A stretch of DNA of 64,000 bases from Phylloscopus collybita (GCA_027886175.1 JAJNNQ010000075.1:60776001-60840000); one strand, 5' to 3'. Counted from the first letter of the stretch, positions 1 through 14,700 are shown. Notes: generated by a model from the sequence alone, not told the origin. Numbers and translations are program-made.

Positions 1-3000
1 CATGGATACTGAACACTGATCAGATTTTTTTTAATCTCAGTAATTTCACATTTTGTTTCAGCCTTAGTTTGCAATTACTCAGGTTAGTTCAGTTTGAAAG
101 GATGTCCAAGAAGGCCCCACTAGGCCCCATTCCAATATTTTAGTTCAGAGAACTCTCTGAAGTTGGGATATTAATTCATCCTTTCCACTTTTTTTTAACT
201 AAACTCGGTCCACCATCACTTCTGGTTGAGACAGAATTTCTTCCTCTGATTTTATTCTTCACAACAGCAGGAAGGGTTTTAAAGCTGAGTTCTTTATAGC
301 CTTAACCCATTGAATTATTTTCTGGTGAAGTGGTGGAAAAAGTCTTCCTTTGGAAGAACAAGTGACAGTGTGTAAGTATTCCAAATCATAATGAATTCAC
401 CAATAAGTTTCTGGGTATAAAAATGCTTTCCTTTACTTGTGTAGTACAAATGAAGTCAGTGGGGCTTCAAATTAAATAAAACTTGGCACTTCTTCTCAAA
501 AAGCCATATTTTGTTTTGCTAGATCTGCATAACTCAAAATTGCTTAAGTGAAAGTTTCTTGCACATAAGAGAGATGAATTTAGCACAAGAAAGAAATTCT
601 ATCTTAATTTAAATCTCTAAGGCAAACAGGTGTTAGTCTGTGCGGAATTTGGCCCTGTGGGCCCTTTTATTCTACCTCTACATTTATGTTCTCTCTAAAA
701 CAATTGCATAATTTCACCATTCAGTCAAAGATAAAATACAACCTGTCATTCTGAGACCAAGGCATGGATCTCCCAGTTCTGAACAATGTCAGTCCTGATA
801 AATGAAAGAGAATAAATGCTATGTCAAAATAGCACTCAAGAAAGCCATCTTCTTTTATTCTGATTTTTGAATTTTGCCTAAGACATGAAGAAAAGCACAG
901 AAGTGTTGCAGATTTTTTTTTTACTCACTGCTCAAGTATGTCTAGGAAAAAAGCAATAAGGATTAGTCACCCTGTAATCATGCCTTTTGTTGATATTTTA
1001 TGACCTTGGAGGTCTCAAGCAAGAGTCACTAATGTTAGTAATTACATCATCTTCTCTGAAAATTTTTATTTGCATTTACCTTGAAATAATGAGTTAAGAG
1101 CAATTCCAAGCTAGGTAAGTACTGACAATACATCTATTACTCAAGTATATAGAATATAAGTTAAGGTGTAATACACAGGCACCCCGATTAAACAGCAGTT
1201 CTGCTCAAGTATTTAGAACACTTTGGGCTGTTCTGACATTCCTGGCTTTCTTTTGAAGGAAACAAGCAGAAATCTTAATTCTGGACCACACGAGTCTGGA
1301 GATGCATAAGTGTCTTCTGGCGGACAGCAGTAACCAAGGAGGCTCTGGCTGTCTCTCTGAAAAGATTGTGGGGAGCAGATGCTCAAACTTAAGGCTCCCC
1401 AGGGAGCTTGTCACAGCCACCAATTATTACATTTGAAGAAGTGGGCTAAAAATAAATCTTATTTCTTTCCTGTCCTCTGGTCGAACATGAAAGCAAAATG
1501 GTCTAAACGAATAGCCAAAGCCCCCCAAAACCACAAAAACCATTCACCTCCTAGTCACTGCCGCATCATTAAAGCACCGTGTAGATATGAAGGGAGAGAG
1601 GGCATTCCTTGGCAAATATTTCATTTTCTTTGTGAGCTCAAGGGAATATACTCCTATCATGTTCTTGAAATGCTGGGAGATGGGCTGGGATCTGGTGGGA
1701 TTTGGCATGCCAAAGACTTGACTCTGTTTCTGCCAGTGGCCAGCAGGAGACAATGTTGCAGTGTTGATAAACCATGATTAATTACAACTCCTGAAAAACA
1801 GTGAGCTCTGCTGACTACCTAGCAATTCTCTAATGATCAGCAAAGATGTGTGAATAATATTTTTAAGTCTTTAGAAAGGACTGAAGCATAAACAGCATTA
1901 AGGTGGGCTTTCTGAGGAGCTGTACTAGTTCAGCTCTCCCAGCACAGACCTAAGCAAATTATTTCAGTTTTTGCAAGCCTTTCAGGAATTTGTAAGAATT
2001 ATTTTGCAAAGTTGGCTTTCGTGGGTGCTCTTGTACTTCTGATGACACAAGGTTGCATCATCCTAAAGGAAAGATTTTGAAGATATTTTCAGACTAGTCT
2101 TTTGGAAGAGACCAGTTTGCAAACTGCTTCATAGGGAGTTTAATCAGTTTAAACACAGAAAGAATTCTGATATCCTGTTAATGTACAGGGATGTGACAGA
2201 TACACCCACACGTAGCCTGAGTGCAGAGAGAAAGAGGGACAAACACATAGGTGCTCTATTCTGGTGGTGCCTCTTTCAGAAGAAGGGTTTAACTGGCCTC
2301 CATTTTTGGGCTTCATAATACACAGTCCTTTGTGCAACAAGAATTGGATTTGATCCAATATCTTCATAATTTTTATGAGTCCAGTGTTTTTCCATTTATT
2401 TTCTGCACACAAGACAGGCCATGAAGAGAAGTTAACTCATCGCCTTGTTCTCAGCTGTCCCTCTCTGCCATCCCCCTCTAACTGGTGTTATAATGCTGAG
2501 ACACGCTCACAGTGGGAGTGGGAAGCCATGAGGTGATCTATCAGCTGTCCAAGTAAAAAAACAGAGGAACAGCATGAATAGCTAGACTTCAGGAAAAAAC
2601 GTCATTTGACACTGCATGTTACTCTGTCAATTCGCCTTCCTGATTGTTTCCTTTACTCTTTCATAAACTGGTGTTTGTTATTCATTTGAATCATACACGT
2701 CAAGAGAAAAATAGCGCAGGGAACAACAGATGGGTCAATTGCATTTTCTCGGGGTTGGTTTTTTTTTTTGGTTGGTGGGATGGGGATAGAGGCTCAAGCT
2801 CATATTTCTTTAGCATTTCCTTAAATATAAGCCCAGTCCACAAAGTAGCAAATTAAAACTTATCAGAAGAGTTATAACTAAATGAAGAAAAGCTGCAAGA
2901 AGGACAAAGTAGCCTACACACTCTTTTCCTACTTTTTTTCCCCAGTGAAAGCAGAATGCTGTCACATTCCTACTCATCTCTCTCTGAAGTCCAGGTCAGA

Positions 3001-6000
3001 ATACCAGATAAACTCGGAATACACTGTTTCAGAGTTTGATAGGGAGCAGCCACTACATCAAAAATACGCTTAGAGAATAAAACCTGTCAGGGGAAATGCT
3101 ATCATGCACCCTTCAGGAAGATTCATCTGTCCTATGATTGAGCATGTCTTTAATAAGTGTATGGCTGCAGAAGAGGGACACTGGCGCAGCTATTCTTAGA
3201 GATCAGCCAACAGGACCAACAGGCTTGTATGTCATTCCTTATGGCTCAGGAGGGGTTTGGATGCTGAGCTTATCAGTTCTGACAGAGACTCTATGATCTG
3301 TGTCAATGTAAGGAGCATTCTGCCTGTATCTGAAGGCAAAGCGAAGGGGAAATGCAACGATAGTTAACTGCTGTTCACAGCTGAGCTGAAGGCACAAACA
3401 CTAAGCTTCACCTTCAACTACAAGAGCCCAAGGGTCGTAGGAAAGAGCAGGGCTGGTGTCTACAGAAAGCTGCCTAAATTCCAAGGCGTGTTGCTTTCTT
3501 GGCCATGGAACTTTGTTTTTTAGGAAAAGGCAGGGAATAAACAATTCAGAGACTGGGTTTAAAACGCACAGTTGTTACGGCTATGCCGAAACTAACCTTG
3601 AAAGTCCTTGCACTAAAACAATGACAATCCCCAGCAAAAGCAGTTACAGACAGAGCCTTTGGCTAAGTAGTGAGCAGTCAGTATTTCTGGATGACTACTT
3701 GCTACCTTATAAATTGTCAACATAGTGGATATTTATTTGCAGAGCAAAGCACTGTCATAAAGGGTCACTCTTGACATCCAGGTGGCTGTAGTTACATTGC
3801 AACTACTTAGGCTTTTGCTAGAAAAGCATTAATAATTCCTATCTCTTTGTTCTGAATCATCAGTGATGGGCAAATTTGGAAAAGTATGCATAGTTAGTAG
3901 ACAAAAAAATGACAACTCTTGATTGTCAGCATGATCCACGTATCTTGCAAACTTTACAGTGAAAACAAATTTCAGTCTTCAGCGGCTGCACTTTTCAAAT
4001 CGATAGGTCAGCTTACCTCTAAGACAGAAAGGGAGGAGATTTACCTATATTAAACTGTGAAATGTTGCACTGAACAGTAGGACATCCTCCATTAAAAGCA
4101 AATTGGAGAACATTTGCATGGGCTACCACAAATAAGGCAATGCAGAAACTGCTAATATTTGACTTTGCATTTTATATAGTAGTTACATGGCTATTGATCA
4201 ATGCTAAGATTGTCTCAAGTAGTTCTTTGATTATTAAAATAATTTGTTGTTGTTGTTGCAAATTAAGACAATTAGGGCTTTCTTCATAGATACTGACTTG
4301 CAAAGTTCATCCGTGCTAACTGCTCTGAGGACCAGTATTGTCTTCTATACTATGTCTCCACCAGGCCTCAGGTTTTATTTACCTTTTTTTCATGCTGACT
4401 GGCTTATTCTTAATGGTATTTTTCTCTTTTGCCTTGTGCTTCATTGTCCAAGTTGTGTTATGCACAATCCTTTCTTTGTCCCTAACGAGCGATCCTTCAC
4501 TTTCTCACTTTGTGCTGAATGATACTACACTGAACCAAACATATCCTCTCTTGACTTTGCCATGTCAGAGTCCTCATGATCAGAATATGTTGTGCTCCAC
4601 AGCCCTTTACTTGAGTGGATTATCTGGACTCAACAAAGAGGATTTTGCCCTCTGTTCATTCAGACTCAAATGCCTGAGGATATAACCAGCTCATTGGCTA
4701 AACAACTTCCTACATCACAGCCGTACATGCCGCAAACCACTTCAAGGGATGAGAGGAGTAATTCTTCAAATAATCTTGCACAGTGGTGGAAGCATCACGG
4801 GATTTATTATGTATGCTATCAAGTGTTTTCCAGTTTGCTACACAGTTGAGTTTTGTAATACTTTGTTGCTCTTTTGTAAGTGTAGTGAGAGACTTAATCT
4901 GACTGAAAACCAATCAACTTAAAATGGTCTGGATCCTTTAAAATACTCTCAGTAGCTGCTACTATCTGGTCAACACTTGGAGACCTAAACTTGTCCCACC
5001 AAAACAGGAAAGCTCCCAAGGAGTCAGGTCTGTTTTACAGCAGCAGGTTTAAGAGATGAAGAGCATTTCTTCCCTGGCTATATAGATAATTTCAAAAGAT
5101 ACGGGAAGATCCTCAAGATGTTGTCACAATTGCCCAGCTCAGTAACTGAATTCTGAATCCCATCCCTCATCTACTTTTGATCCCAAATGTGGCACTACCC
5201 AGCAAAAAATGTAGCCTGCCATTTTATTTATTATAAATTCTGCAGTCTTAACAGAAAATGAAAGGTTTCATCTCAGATAAGTAAAGCTGCCTCATGCTTT
5301 ATCTGCAGGTGACATTCTCCTTAAAGACACAATAAACAGAAAAGCAGTATTTACTGACAGAGGTTGAAAATTACTTTGCTGGTGTCCACAGACATGTGTT
5401 AATCTATCATAGATAAAATCTGTCCCTTTTTTCCCCCTTCCACTCTCTACAGGTCAGCCATAATAATTTCACTGCTTTTTAAGACCACAGTGTGATTTCA
5501 TATATCTGATAATCAGTTATTAGCTTCTGCATAAACTTTTCTTTGATGCACTCTATAGCACTAGACATTGAAACAAAGGTCACAGGAGTAGCTCTGTGAA
5601 GACAGACAGTAAATCTTGGTACAGCAGAAAGTGGTGCTCATGGTTAGAAGACAGCTATACAAGTGATTTTCATGGTCTGTGCTAAGGAGATGGGGGAGTC
5701 ATGGCTACAAATCTTTCTCTAGAAGAAACACCATTCAACAGCATAGGCAGAAAGACAGGATATCTTCAAGGGAATTTTTTTAACTCCCTTGAGATTTTTA
5801 GTCCTAGAACCACAGTAAAACCACAGAAATAATTAAGGCATTAGAAACTAAGGAAAGAGCAAGAAAGAGTAACATAAGGAGCATATGGGACTGATCTCTA
5901 GGCTAGTCATGGCCAAAAGAGTTAGTTGCCTACAGAAGACAAAGGAGAGATGGGACAGAGGAAAGAGAGAGAGAGACACTCTGTAGTTGGAGGAGAAGCT

Positions 6001-6070
6001 CTGAGATGCAAAAAATTCTGGATGACCTATAGGACTTGTTAAGATGTTATAATCTGATGAGGAAGCTGAG
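1..6070. other. Unique AT-rich non-coding DNA
   Basis: No gene, RNA or transposon is recognisable. All six frames are densely stopped; the longest open frame (1,379-1,777 plus, 132 codons) has no motif, no biased composition and a competing minus-strand frame over the same bases, so it is treated as chance. Short T runs, a purine-rich patch with GA dinucleotides near 5,965 and ordinary AT-rich sequence are all that can be seen. Confidence 0.6.
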
Positions 6071-6130
6071 AAATATATATTTTATATTATATATATTTAT
6101 ATTATATATTTTTATATATAATATAATTTT
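6071..6130. repeat. AT-rich low-complexity tract (TATAT-type)
   Basis: About 60 bases made almost only of A and T, with alternating TATAT blocks. It is a simple low-complexity repeat with no sign of coding or mobile origin. Confidence 0.85.
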
Positions 6131-6559
6131 AAGGACATAATTTTTTCTTAGTTCTATAAATGTTCTATGCTTCTCACACCCAAAAACAATTGGATTCAGA
6201 ACTCTCACAGCTCTCACCACTTGTCTGTTTCTTCCATAATACATCTGAAAATACAAATGTAACCTTCAAACACCCAGGTGGGTTAGAGAGATGAGAAAAA
6301 GTGAAAAATGAGAAAAATGAGAATTTTGTCTTTAAGTTCTAAGAAACCTTGGTTTATGGATTATCAGTTCCATGCAAAAGTGATAGCCAGAGAGGAGTTG
6401 TACCACAACGATCAAGGTAAGAGATTTCATGGTTGCTTTTTCCAAAGACAAGGAGTTCAAGCAAACATGTCCAGCATGATGACACTCAACCACAACTACT
6501 TGTAGCTGTCGTCTGGAGGGGTCTCTCCCAGGAACGTATGACACAACTGTCTGCATTAG
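6131..6559. other. Unique non-coding DNA before a CR1 fragment
   Basis: No feature recognised. It holds purine-rich sequence near 6,290-6,320 and overlapping short frames on both strands, neither with a recognisable motif. Confidence 0.5.
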
Positions 6560-6925
6560 GAACAGAAAGAGGAAGATGATCCTTCCTCTCTGCTCAGCAC
6601 TGGTGAGGCCATGTCTGGACAACTGCACCCAGCTCTGGGCTTCACAGTACAGAAAAATGCAGACTTACAATAGCAAGTCCAGAAAAAGGTAGAAAATATG
6701 ATTATGGGACGGGAGGAAAAGCTGAGACAGCTGGGAATATTAAGCCTAGAGAAGACTCAGGGGGGATCTTATCAAAGATATAAATATCTGATCAGAGGAA
6801 TGATGAGGGAGCCAGATAGTTCTCTCTATAGCCCAGGGACAGGACAAGAGCCATGGACACACAGTAAAATACAGACTTTTCTACCTGAGCACCAGAAAAC
6901 CTTTGTGACCTGGTGGCTTGTACCT
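6560..6925 (+). mobile_element. CR1 LINE fragment, plus strand, truncated at both ends
   Basis: CR1 is the main avian non-LTR retrotransposon; most copies are 5'-truncated. Here the plus strand preserves the end of the CR1 polymerase ORF. Codons from 6,597 read ALVRPCLDNCTQLWASQYRK, matching the conserved family pattern ALVRPxLxxCxQxWxxQYxK. Codons near 6,715-6,760 read EEKLRQLGILSLEK, the next conserved block. A following stretch (about 6,760-6,900) keeps the nucleotide pattern of the element (GGGGGATCTTATCAA, then AGGGACAGGACAAGAG) but is frameshifted. The true 3' end with its short tandem tail is not visible, so the copy is old or 3'-truncated. Boundaries are approximate by about 30 bases. 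Confidence 0.85.
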
Positions 6926-9900
6926 ATTTTTTGCCATAGATGAGGTATGAAAGTTAATTCCCAGTCCCATGTGAAGTCTTTGTCAGATAATGGCACGTGC
7001 CCAGGGCATCCTTGCAGCACTGACTGCCTGGAAACACTCAGGTTTGCAAATCCAGCTTGACCAGTAGGGAAGAGTAATGCATCCAGCTTTCACCAGCTGC
7101 ATGTGCCTGTGGAGAAAGAAAAAAAGAGAACATCTTGGAATGCTTGCTCTCAACTTTTCTGCCTTTTGGTGCCTGGGACCTGATCTAAGTAATTTACTGC
7201 CCAGTGATAACTATTGCCCAGAAGTTAGACCCACAAAAATTAATAAACCCTCTACAAGGAGTTACAATTTTATTTATTCCCTATAACAAATGCCTAGCTT
7301 TAGTACCCAAGATAATCAATTCCACAAGATGACTATGTTGCTGAGTTATAGCTGTTTCACACAAGTGTATTTTGAGACAAACACATAAAAAAATTGATTC
7401 AGACCCTTCAATATTGAAGGCATTAAATGAGTGGGACAGCAGTGTTGTTTGTTGCTGTTAATTATGAATTAATTATGAATGGATAATTTGATTTGAACCC
7501 AGCATTCTCTGTATCAGTTTTGTACCGAGCGGTAGGACTAATTTAAGGCCAGTGGGGCGGCTGTGCTGTCTTGCAAATACTTTTTGTCATCATGATTGTG
7601 GAACCACGTGCTCCTCTCAACTGCTGAACATATGCTGCTCCCACTGGATGGATGAGGGTGGAGATTCTGTCTATGCCCTGTCCAAGGGCAAGCTACAGAG
7701 ACCAATGAAGGAATAAAGAAGAAGTGTGATAACATGTCCTGATCACCAGGGAGAGAGAAAGAGAGCACACTGGCTACTTTTCCCAAAAACAACATACTGT
7801 GGCAATGACTTCCCTCACACCCATGCATGGATTTCCCAGACTAGAGTTACTCCCCCTCTGGACTAGTCCAAATCTGTAAGTATTAAAAAGAGTATTAATG
7901 ACAGTGATCTGCTGCTAAAACACTAATGCAGTTTATAAGGCAAATCAGTGTCATTCATCTCATTTAGCAGGATGGAAATAGGGGCAGAGGCACTTGTTTT
8001 AAGTCTTCTTATATCCCAAGTGGAGGAGATAGAAATAGGAGATAGAAATAGAAGTTCTTCTCTCTGAATCCCAGCTTCATGTTCTCTCTACTGCACCTCA
8101 GAAGGGATCCCTCCACATTTAGGAGTGATGTGCAAGTTAGTAAACTGGAAAAACTGGAAACAGCTATCAAAAGAGGGGAAAAAAATGTGGCAGCAGGACA
8201 AGAAACTCTTCTCTAAAGTCAATAACCAAACTGTCATTTCAGGTAAGGGAGACAGTAGATGGCAGTGTCCCCCAATACTTCCTAGGGAGACACAGCTCTC
8301 ACATTCAACATCCCTGCTACAGAGCACAGACCCACACCCCAGCCAGTGACAGATGCCAGACAGGACAGACTTCACTCCCCACTGGAAGTTAAAACCAGGC
8401 AGTGTCTGGAAGAGTAGTGCTATGCCGGCTCTCAGCTATTTCTCCTTAGGAAAGCCTTGTAGCTCACTTTTCCTGTCTTGCAAGTCAAGCTACTATTACT
8501 GACATCTGACAGATGACAGTAGGAGACAATGACCATTCCTGGACTGAAGGAAACAGTGGTTAGTCAGCTCATCAAATATGTTCCATAGTAATGAATCATT
8601 ACAGCTTTCCATTTCTTAAAGTCCTGACATCTGGCCTTCAGACACAAGGTATTAAAAAGCCAGGAAAGAGGTCTTAGGGCAGAACAGAGATCTGGCTACA
8701 AATTATGTGTTTTCACTGGCTTCCTGTGTCACAGTGAACAAGACAGCATGTCCCTCTGGATTCTGGTTCCTGTTGAAATGTAAAAATGCCTGCTTTGGGA
8801 TATATACTAAACATTAAAAAAATTCTGCTCTCTCAATCAACAAAAGAATTCAGAATAGCTTCAATGACTCAAAGAATCAGACTTCTATGACAGATATCTA
8901 AATATCTGCTGAAGTCTGCTCACAGAAAATTGGCAAGATTATTCCATTAATATTTGTAAGACAACCACCATATAGAAGCCCTAAGAGAAACACAGAAGAG
9001 AGATAAAGAAAATAAATTTGGAAAGAAGCAGCATTCTGCAATGGCTTTCCTAAAAACAGAGCAAAACTGGGAACTGTTGTAGGGCAGGTACCTTTCAGAT
9101 TTCTCTGAAAGATGAGCACAACAAATGAACTCAATGGAAAGGTCAAGAATTAATACATCTGCTACTTCCAGTGTTGCTGGATATTCTGTTCCCTTGTAAA
9201 AATCAACATAACTCTGTCAACATCAATATTGGTATGTACAAGCTCATCATCTGACCTCTTTCTGGGCTTTGGTATTATCTTGGACTCTGGAGACTTTTAT
9301 TAGAGGACTTTGCAGCAAAACAACCAATGCAGCGCACAGTGATGTGAACTTTTAACACCAAGCATCAGACTACAGCAGGACATAGACCTTACAACTGGCC
9401 CCAGGTTCAGGGTTAAAGAATAATGCCAAACTAAGCCAACATGACAGGGTATGCCACCAGCATTTAAAATTAGCCTTAGTGAGTCATTCAGACATGTGCT
9501 AGAAGAGCAGATCCCAAAGCATCCACATTCTTAGCCTTCTTCCTCTAAAGCTCCAGAGTGACACTAAACTTTTAACTACAGCATCCCAGTGAGCTGGTTT
9601 AGATATACAAAAAGGGATACAAACCAAGAGTTTTAAATATACTCAGAACATACTGTGATGCATCCCATGGTAGTGAAGTTTGTAGAGGGATATGGTATGG
9701 GGACAGGAACAGATTCATGAATCAGTTTTGATCACTAGCTGATTGCAAAGCTCCTCCTATTTCAACATGTAGAGGGGAAATTTTCCTGCAGTTACAACAG
9801 CACAAGATGAGGAAATTCAAGACTTCCATAGACAGGATGGGGGAAGATTCTCCTGCAGAAACTGCCAAACTACTGGATTTGTAGCTCTGGTCAGTGGGAG

Positions 9901-11640
9901 GACCTCCTCACAGTGCATCTTGCTGCTCAGTTTTCAATGGTCCACTCAGTGGTGCTGTCATTGCTGTGGGGAGGGGAGAGAAAAAAGAAAATAAGAGCCA
10001 GGCAGCTGCAGCTGAAGCTCCCTCACATGCTGATTTTAGGGTTCTTACATGGTCTGAACTGATTTCTTAGATCTTTTAAAGCGTGAGGAAGATAGACTTC
10101 CCTTTGTGCTCACAAAGACTGGTTTCTATCATCTTCTTCAAATGAATTCACTTGGTCGTACTAGGGCATCTCACATTTTATGCAGTTCAAAGTTTGCCTG
10201 GTTTATGTGTCCAGAGCTAGAAGTTTCAAGGACTAAGAAACTACTCAGAAAGAATCAGTGAAGGACATAGAAGAAGAGGTTGTTCAGCTGTTTAGGAAGA
10301 AACCAAAGAATACTTGTATGTGGATCCCTAATTTTAGGAATCTCCATGGTACACAGGTATCTTTTAATAAGGCACTTTGCCAGAAGGCATGAATGGCAGA
10401 AAACTGTGTCATCAGAGAAACTTGAAAAAAGGATGGTAAATTACCCTTGTTTAATGCTTTTAGACCTTCAAGGGCATCATATTATAGCTATCCTACCTCT
10501 CAAGAAAGGCTTCTCTCTTACAATCCCAGTACAATATATGAAATCAAGAAGGCTTTTACATGATTTATTTAGGAAAAAGCTGTCTAAGCAGCTCCTGCTT
10601 CTCTGCACCAGCCCTGCACACTGCAGCACACCATTCCTCCCGGACCCTAACACATCCATCCTGAAATGTCCTGAACATACATTCTGTTGCTGTGGTTTTA
10701 GCACCAACTTAATGAAAGAATAAGTTTTCTCAAGGGCATCATCAGCAGTACCTCAGGAAGGTGCTGGCAGGTGTTCAGCATCACGGACCTTGCGTAACTC
10801 CACAAGATGAATTGCCAAGTAATGGCTTGGGCTGGGGTTCAAAAGCTGTTTCTGTTGGCACTTTCAGTTGTGCCACTGGTGATACTAAAGACAGGGAAAG
10901 GATCCAAATTTAAATATCTGGCAGGTGTTGACCAGGAATTTGAATAACAGAATTTACACACTTCTCAGGCTCCTCAGTTTTCTTTAAGAAAAGCAAGCCT
11001 CAGGTTCATCTTGATGTCACAGAGCCAGTGACTTTGAAGATTATGAAACTGATGGGCAGTCTCTCTGAACACAGGGTGAAGCTTCTCAACAAACCACTGC
11101 TATAAACCCTTGCCTTCTAGATGGCCTGTGTTTTCCTTTTCTCCCTGAGCCATCAGGAGGACACCTTGTCACTGTCCACTCCTCTAACCTGCGTGTCCTT
11201 TCAAGCGCCCTTCAGGCAGAGTCAAGCTCCGGCAGAGTGAGAGCAGCACACGCGATGTCACGGCGCAGGGCTCGGCTGTGCCCTCCAGCTCTGGGGTTTG
11301 CACCCAGCATACCTTGCCATCACACTCCATGTCACATTCTGTCCCAATCTGTGTGCAGGCATGCTTGTGTTTCATGTCACATATAATAAAGAATCATTTT
11401 AGAGAAGGATTGTCCCATTCTGTAACAGTTGCGACATACACACAGCTCGTACAACCTCTTGCTGCCTGCTTTCACAGAAGCCTGAATTGAACAAGACTAT
11501 GCCAATAACTGGTTAAGTTTTTTTTTTTTTTTTTGTTCAGCAATCTAAGCAAACAAAAGATAAAGATTTGGTTATACTCTTATTAACCAGGATATAATTT
11601 TTCTGCTTCAATTCCCTTGCTTCCTTCAACAGCAAAAGTA
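6926..11640. other. Unique non-coding DNA
   Basis: No gene or repeat recognised. The longest open frame (10,280-10,723 plus, 147 codons) shows no domain, signal peptide or family motif and overlaps a minus-strand frame, so it is left uncalled. A small CpG-richer patch lies at about 11,190-11,275. TAATTA-type AT motifs occur near 7,460, and a 15-base T run at about 11,520-11,534. Confidence 0.5.
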
Positions 11641-11790
11641 TCACAGAGTCACAGAATAAAATAAGTTGGAAGGAACCACAAGGATCATCTAGTCCAACTC
11701 TTAAGTATCTGTCATATAAGTAGCTATCACACTTCTTTCCCCCAAAGGATAATGCCCTAGAATAACTGACCTCTACAGATTTCATATTTT
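11641..11790 (-). mobile_element. CR1 LINE 3' end, minus strand, short
   Basis: The plus strand at 11,641-11,700 reads TCACAGAGTCACAGAATAAA followed by a GTTGGAAGGAACC block and GGATCATCTAGTCCAAC. This is the reverse complement of the CR1 3' untranslated end with its octamer-like tail, so the element points to the minus strand. The match is clear to about 11,705 and fades by 11,790. It is 5'-truncated to roughly 100-150 bases, as is usual for avian CR1. Confidence 0.85.
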
Positions 11791-14700
11791 CCAGACATCT
11801 TTTAAAGAGACAATGAATTCTTTGTTTACTATATGATGTGCCAGAAGATCCTGAAGAACGTAAATCACAATAATTAGCAAACTAAGCTATTTTAATAAGG
11901 AAACAGAAATTAATATTTGTAGTGCATAAGGTTCCAAAGGCCTCCCAAAAAATTGGTTTCACTTTCTATATGTTATGGTGAAGCTACTGGGAGAAGCTGC
12001 CATCCTAGCTAAGGAGTCCACAACCCCTCACCAGCAGGAGAGAGTAGGACTGGAGAATGAGAACAGCATGAGAGGACAGTTAGAAGACTTTCTGCCAGCT
12101 CCTGTCATGAGTGCATTCCACTAGGAGTGAAATGCACATGAAAGCATTCATCATATATATACGTTATAATGTACATATACTGCAGTAGCACGTGCATTCT
12201 AAAACAGCTGTGGCACTGTGAAATATAAAAGGACTTACGAAACCTCACTGTCATGCCCAGATGACCCCTGATTATCAGCAGTAGCCTGGGACTACTTCTT
12301 GCAAAAGTACTCACTCACATGAGTCACAGCTGTACAAAACCCTGACAGGAGTAATCTCCTGCAAGGTCTTCCATCTAGAAATCTCAAGAAATGAGAATCT
12401 CAAAGCGTTCTATTCCAGGGGACGTCTTAAAACTATATTAAGATAAAGTTACAGACAAGATCCCCATGGTATAAAATACCCACCTCTCCCTCATCTTTAT
12501 GATGACCAGCTTCTTTAAATCCTGGCAATGTCCAGGCTCTGGTGCTCAAGAATTTTAACTTGATGGCTGGCCTATTAATCTACATTAAAAGAAATCAAAG
12601 CAAAAGCTCAAAAAGAAATCTAAACTTTTTGAAGAAGCTAATCTTTCTTGGTTTTTTCCTTTTTGTTTGATAATCATTATATTCTGTTGAATAACCAGTG
12701 TATTTCCCAATATAGCTGCAAGGAATTTCACAATAGCATTCATTCATTTAAAAAACAGGAGAGAGTCAAAGCTCTTCTGTCTTACATCACTTTCAATGAA
12801 TGCTTTAGAGTGAAATGGCAATCATGAGACCTCCAGCCTACACAAGGAGGAAGTGGTTTTGCAGGCTTGCCAGATTAAAGAGTGACATCACATTATCTTC
12901 GTCAATGCTGATTCCAGCTCTTCGATAATCAGGCAAACATGGAAAGTGCTGTTCTCGTATCACATGGTCAGACATCACTTTCCATTCATTAGTGGAGCTA
13001 GCAGTGCCTGCCTCAGCAGAAGCCCTGCCTCCTCTACTGTAGGAAATTTGCAAAAGATAAGAAAATGTGACAGAAAGAGCAGCCATCTCTACTTCTTAGC
13101 TGACCTATTCAAGATTCACATTCCAAAGCCACTTGCCATTTGTTTATATCACAAATCAGGGAAAATTGAAACACTGTCCTTGTACAGAGAAGACTGTTAC
13201 GTGCCATCACTTTCAAACAAGTGTTGCAATTTTTGAGTATAAGGGTGAAACCCTCTGAGAGGTCCGGGTTTTCAAATTGCTTATGAAACATGGACTTAAA
13301 CCATGACAGAAAACATAATTGTGTGTGTAGTACCCCTTTCTGAAAATGCTCTAACAAAAACTGCAGATCATGGACATGATCCCACTGACTAAGGATTCAA
13401 GAAGGGCACCACGAATTTTTTGGTGACTTTTTTTCACAGAGTGCCAATACCTCCCAGACTTGTACTTTGCTGTAAGAGTTATGCACTGAAATTACATTGA
13501 AATAAAAGATAGCTTGGGTTCGTAGCAAACACTTCAGAGAGTTTTCTAAGGTTATAAATTACACAATGTATGGTTTCTGTTAACAGAAATTTGGGCTTAA
13601 CCTACAGCCTTCTTGAAGTGAAGAGGCAAGAATGTCTTTCTATAGCCACCTATGTATAGGTCTAACATATTACACAGCACAGCTGATACACGCTCCTGAT
13701 CTGCCTGGAGAGAAAATTATCTGTCACATAGGGTCTCAAAATTACACTCATTGCTGTCCTTTAGCTAAGACTTAATGCTCCTCTACATAGAACACAGAAT
13801 AGAGAGGTAGTTTTTCAACACTTCTCAACAGAATTCTGAAAAACATGTAAGATCTTTTAAAGAAGAACAGATGTGGTCTGTGCCCCAGGGATATTGCATG
13901 GTCCAAGGCATCCCCATTGCAGAGCTCTTACACCTCTCACGTGAGTCAATGTCCCACAGCAGAGGCATGCAGAGCACAAGCAGCACAGACTCTAGCACAA
14001 GGCTTCCTTCAGAAGCTCAAGGGATTCATTCGAAGCACAGTACCAGACAGCAGCCGAGGTGAAGATGAGGCAACAAGCCTCACTCTTCAGGTCCCTTGTG
14101 GGCTTCTTCTTTATTCATTTCTACTTTTTGTTCTTGGAAAACTAATTCCTCCTCATTTGGACTGGGAGGACAGGCATGGAGATAATAAAGGGAAAATCTT
14201 CAGCTGAGACTGGGCCTTGAGAGAGCACTCAGCTATGATGCCATTCCATCAACACAGACTCACATTTTCTGTGGATTTATACTTGTCTGAGTTTGGAGTC
14301 CAATTAGGCAAGAGATGCAGATGAAGCTTTTCTCATGGCTGAGGCTTTTAAAAGGTTCTTCTTTTTGACCTTCTGGTGTCCAGAAGGAGACCAGGTCACC
14401 AAAGTCAACATCTCAATAAAAGCACACATAACCTTGTTCTATTTTGTGTAGCTTTGTGATTTCTGTAGGGAACACCTCTTTAAGACCTCAAACCTTTGCT
14501 TATCTAAGCTATTGAAGGAGGAAAAGGAATGGAGAAAGGTGGAAAGTACACTGTAGGACAGGTCCTAGGCCTGAAATATTTCCACTTCATATCAAAAATT
14601 TCCTTGATTGCTAGATGACTCGTAAAACAAACAAGACAAACAGAAAACCAAATCAAAAAAGCTAAACAAAACCCCTAAAGTGTTCGGTATTACTTTTTAA

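Noticed and set aside
1379..1777. 132-codon plus-strand open frame
   Set aside because: No family resemblance, and an overlapping 69-codon minus-strand frame; consistent with chance.
10280..10723. 147-codon plus-strand open frame
   Set aside because: No recognisable domain or signal peptide, mixed composition, overlaps a minus-strand frame; no promoter or splice context seen.
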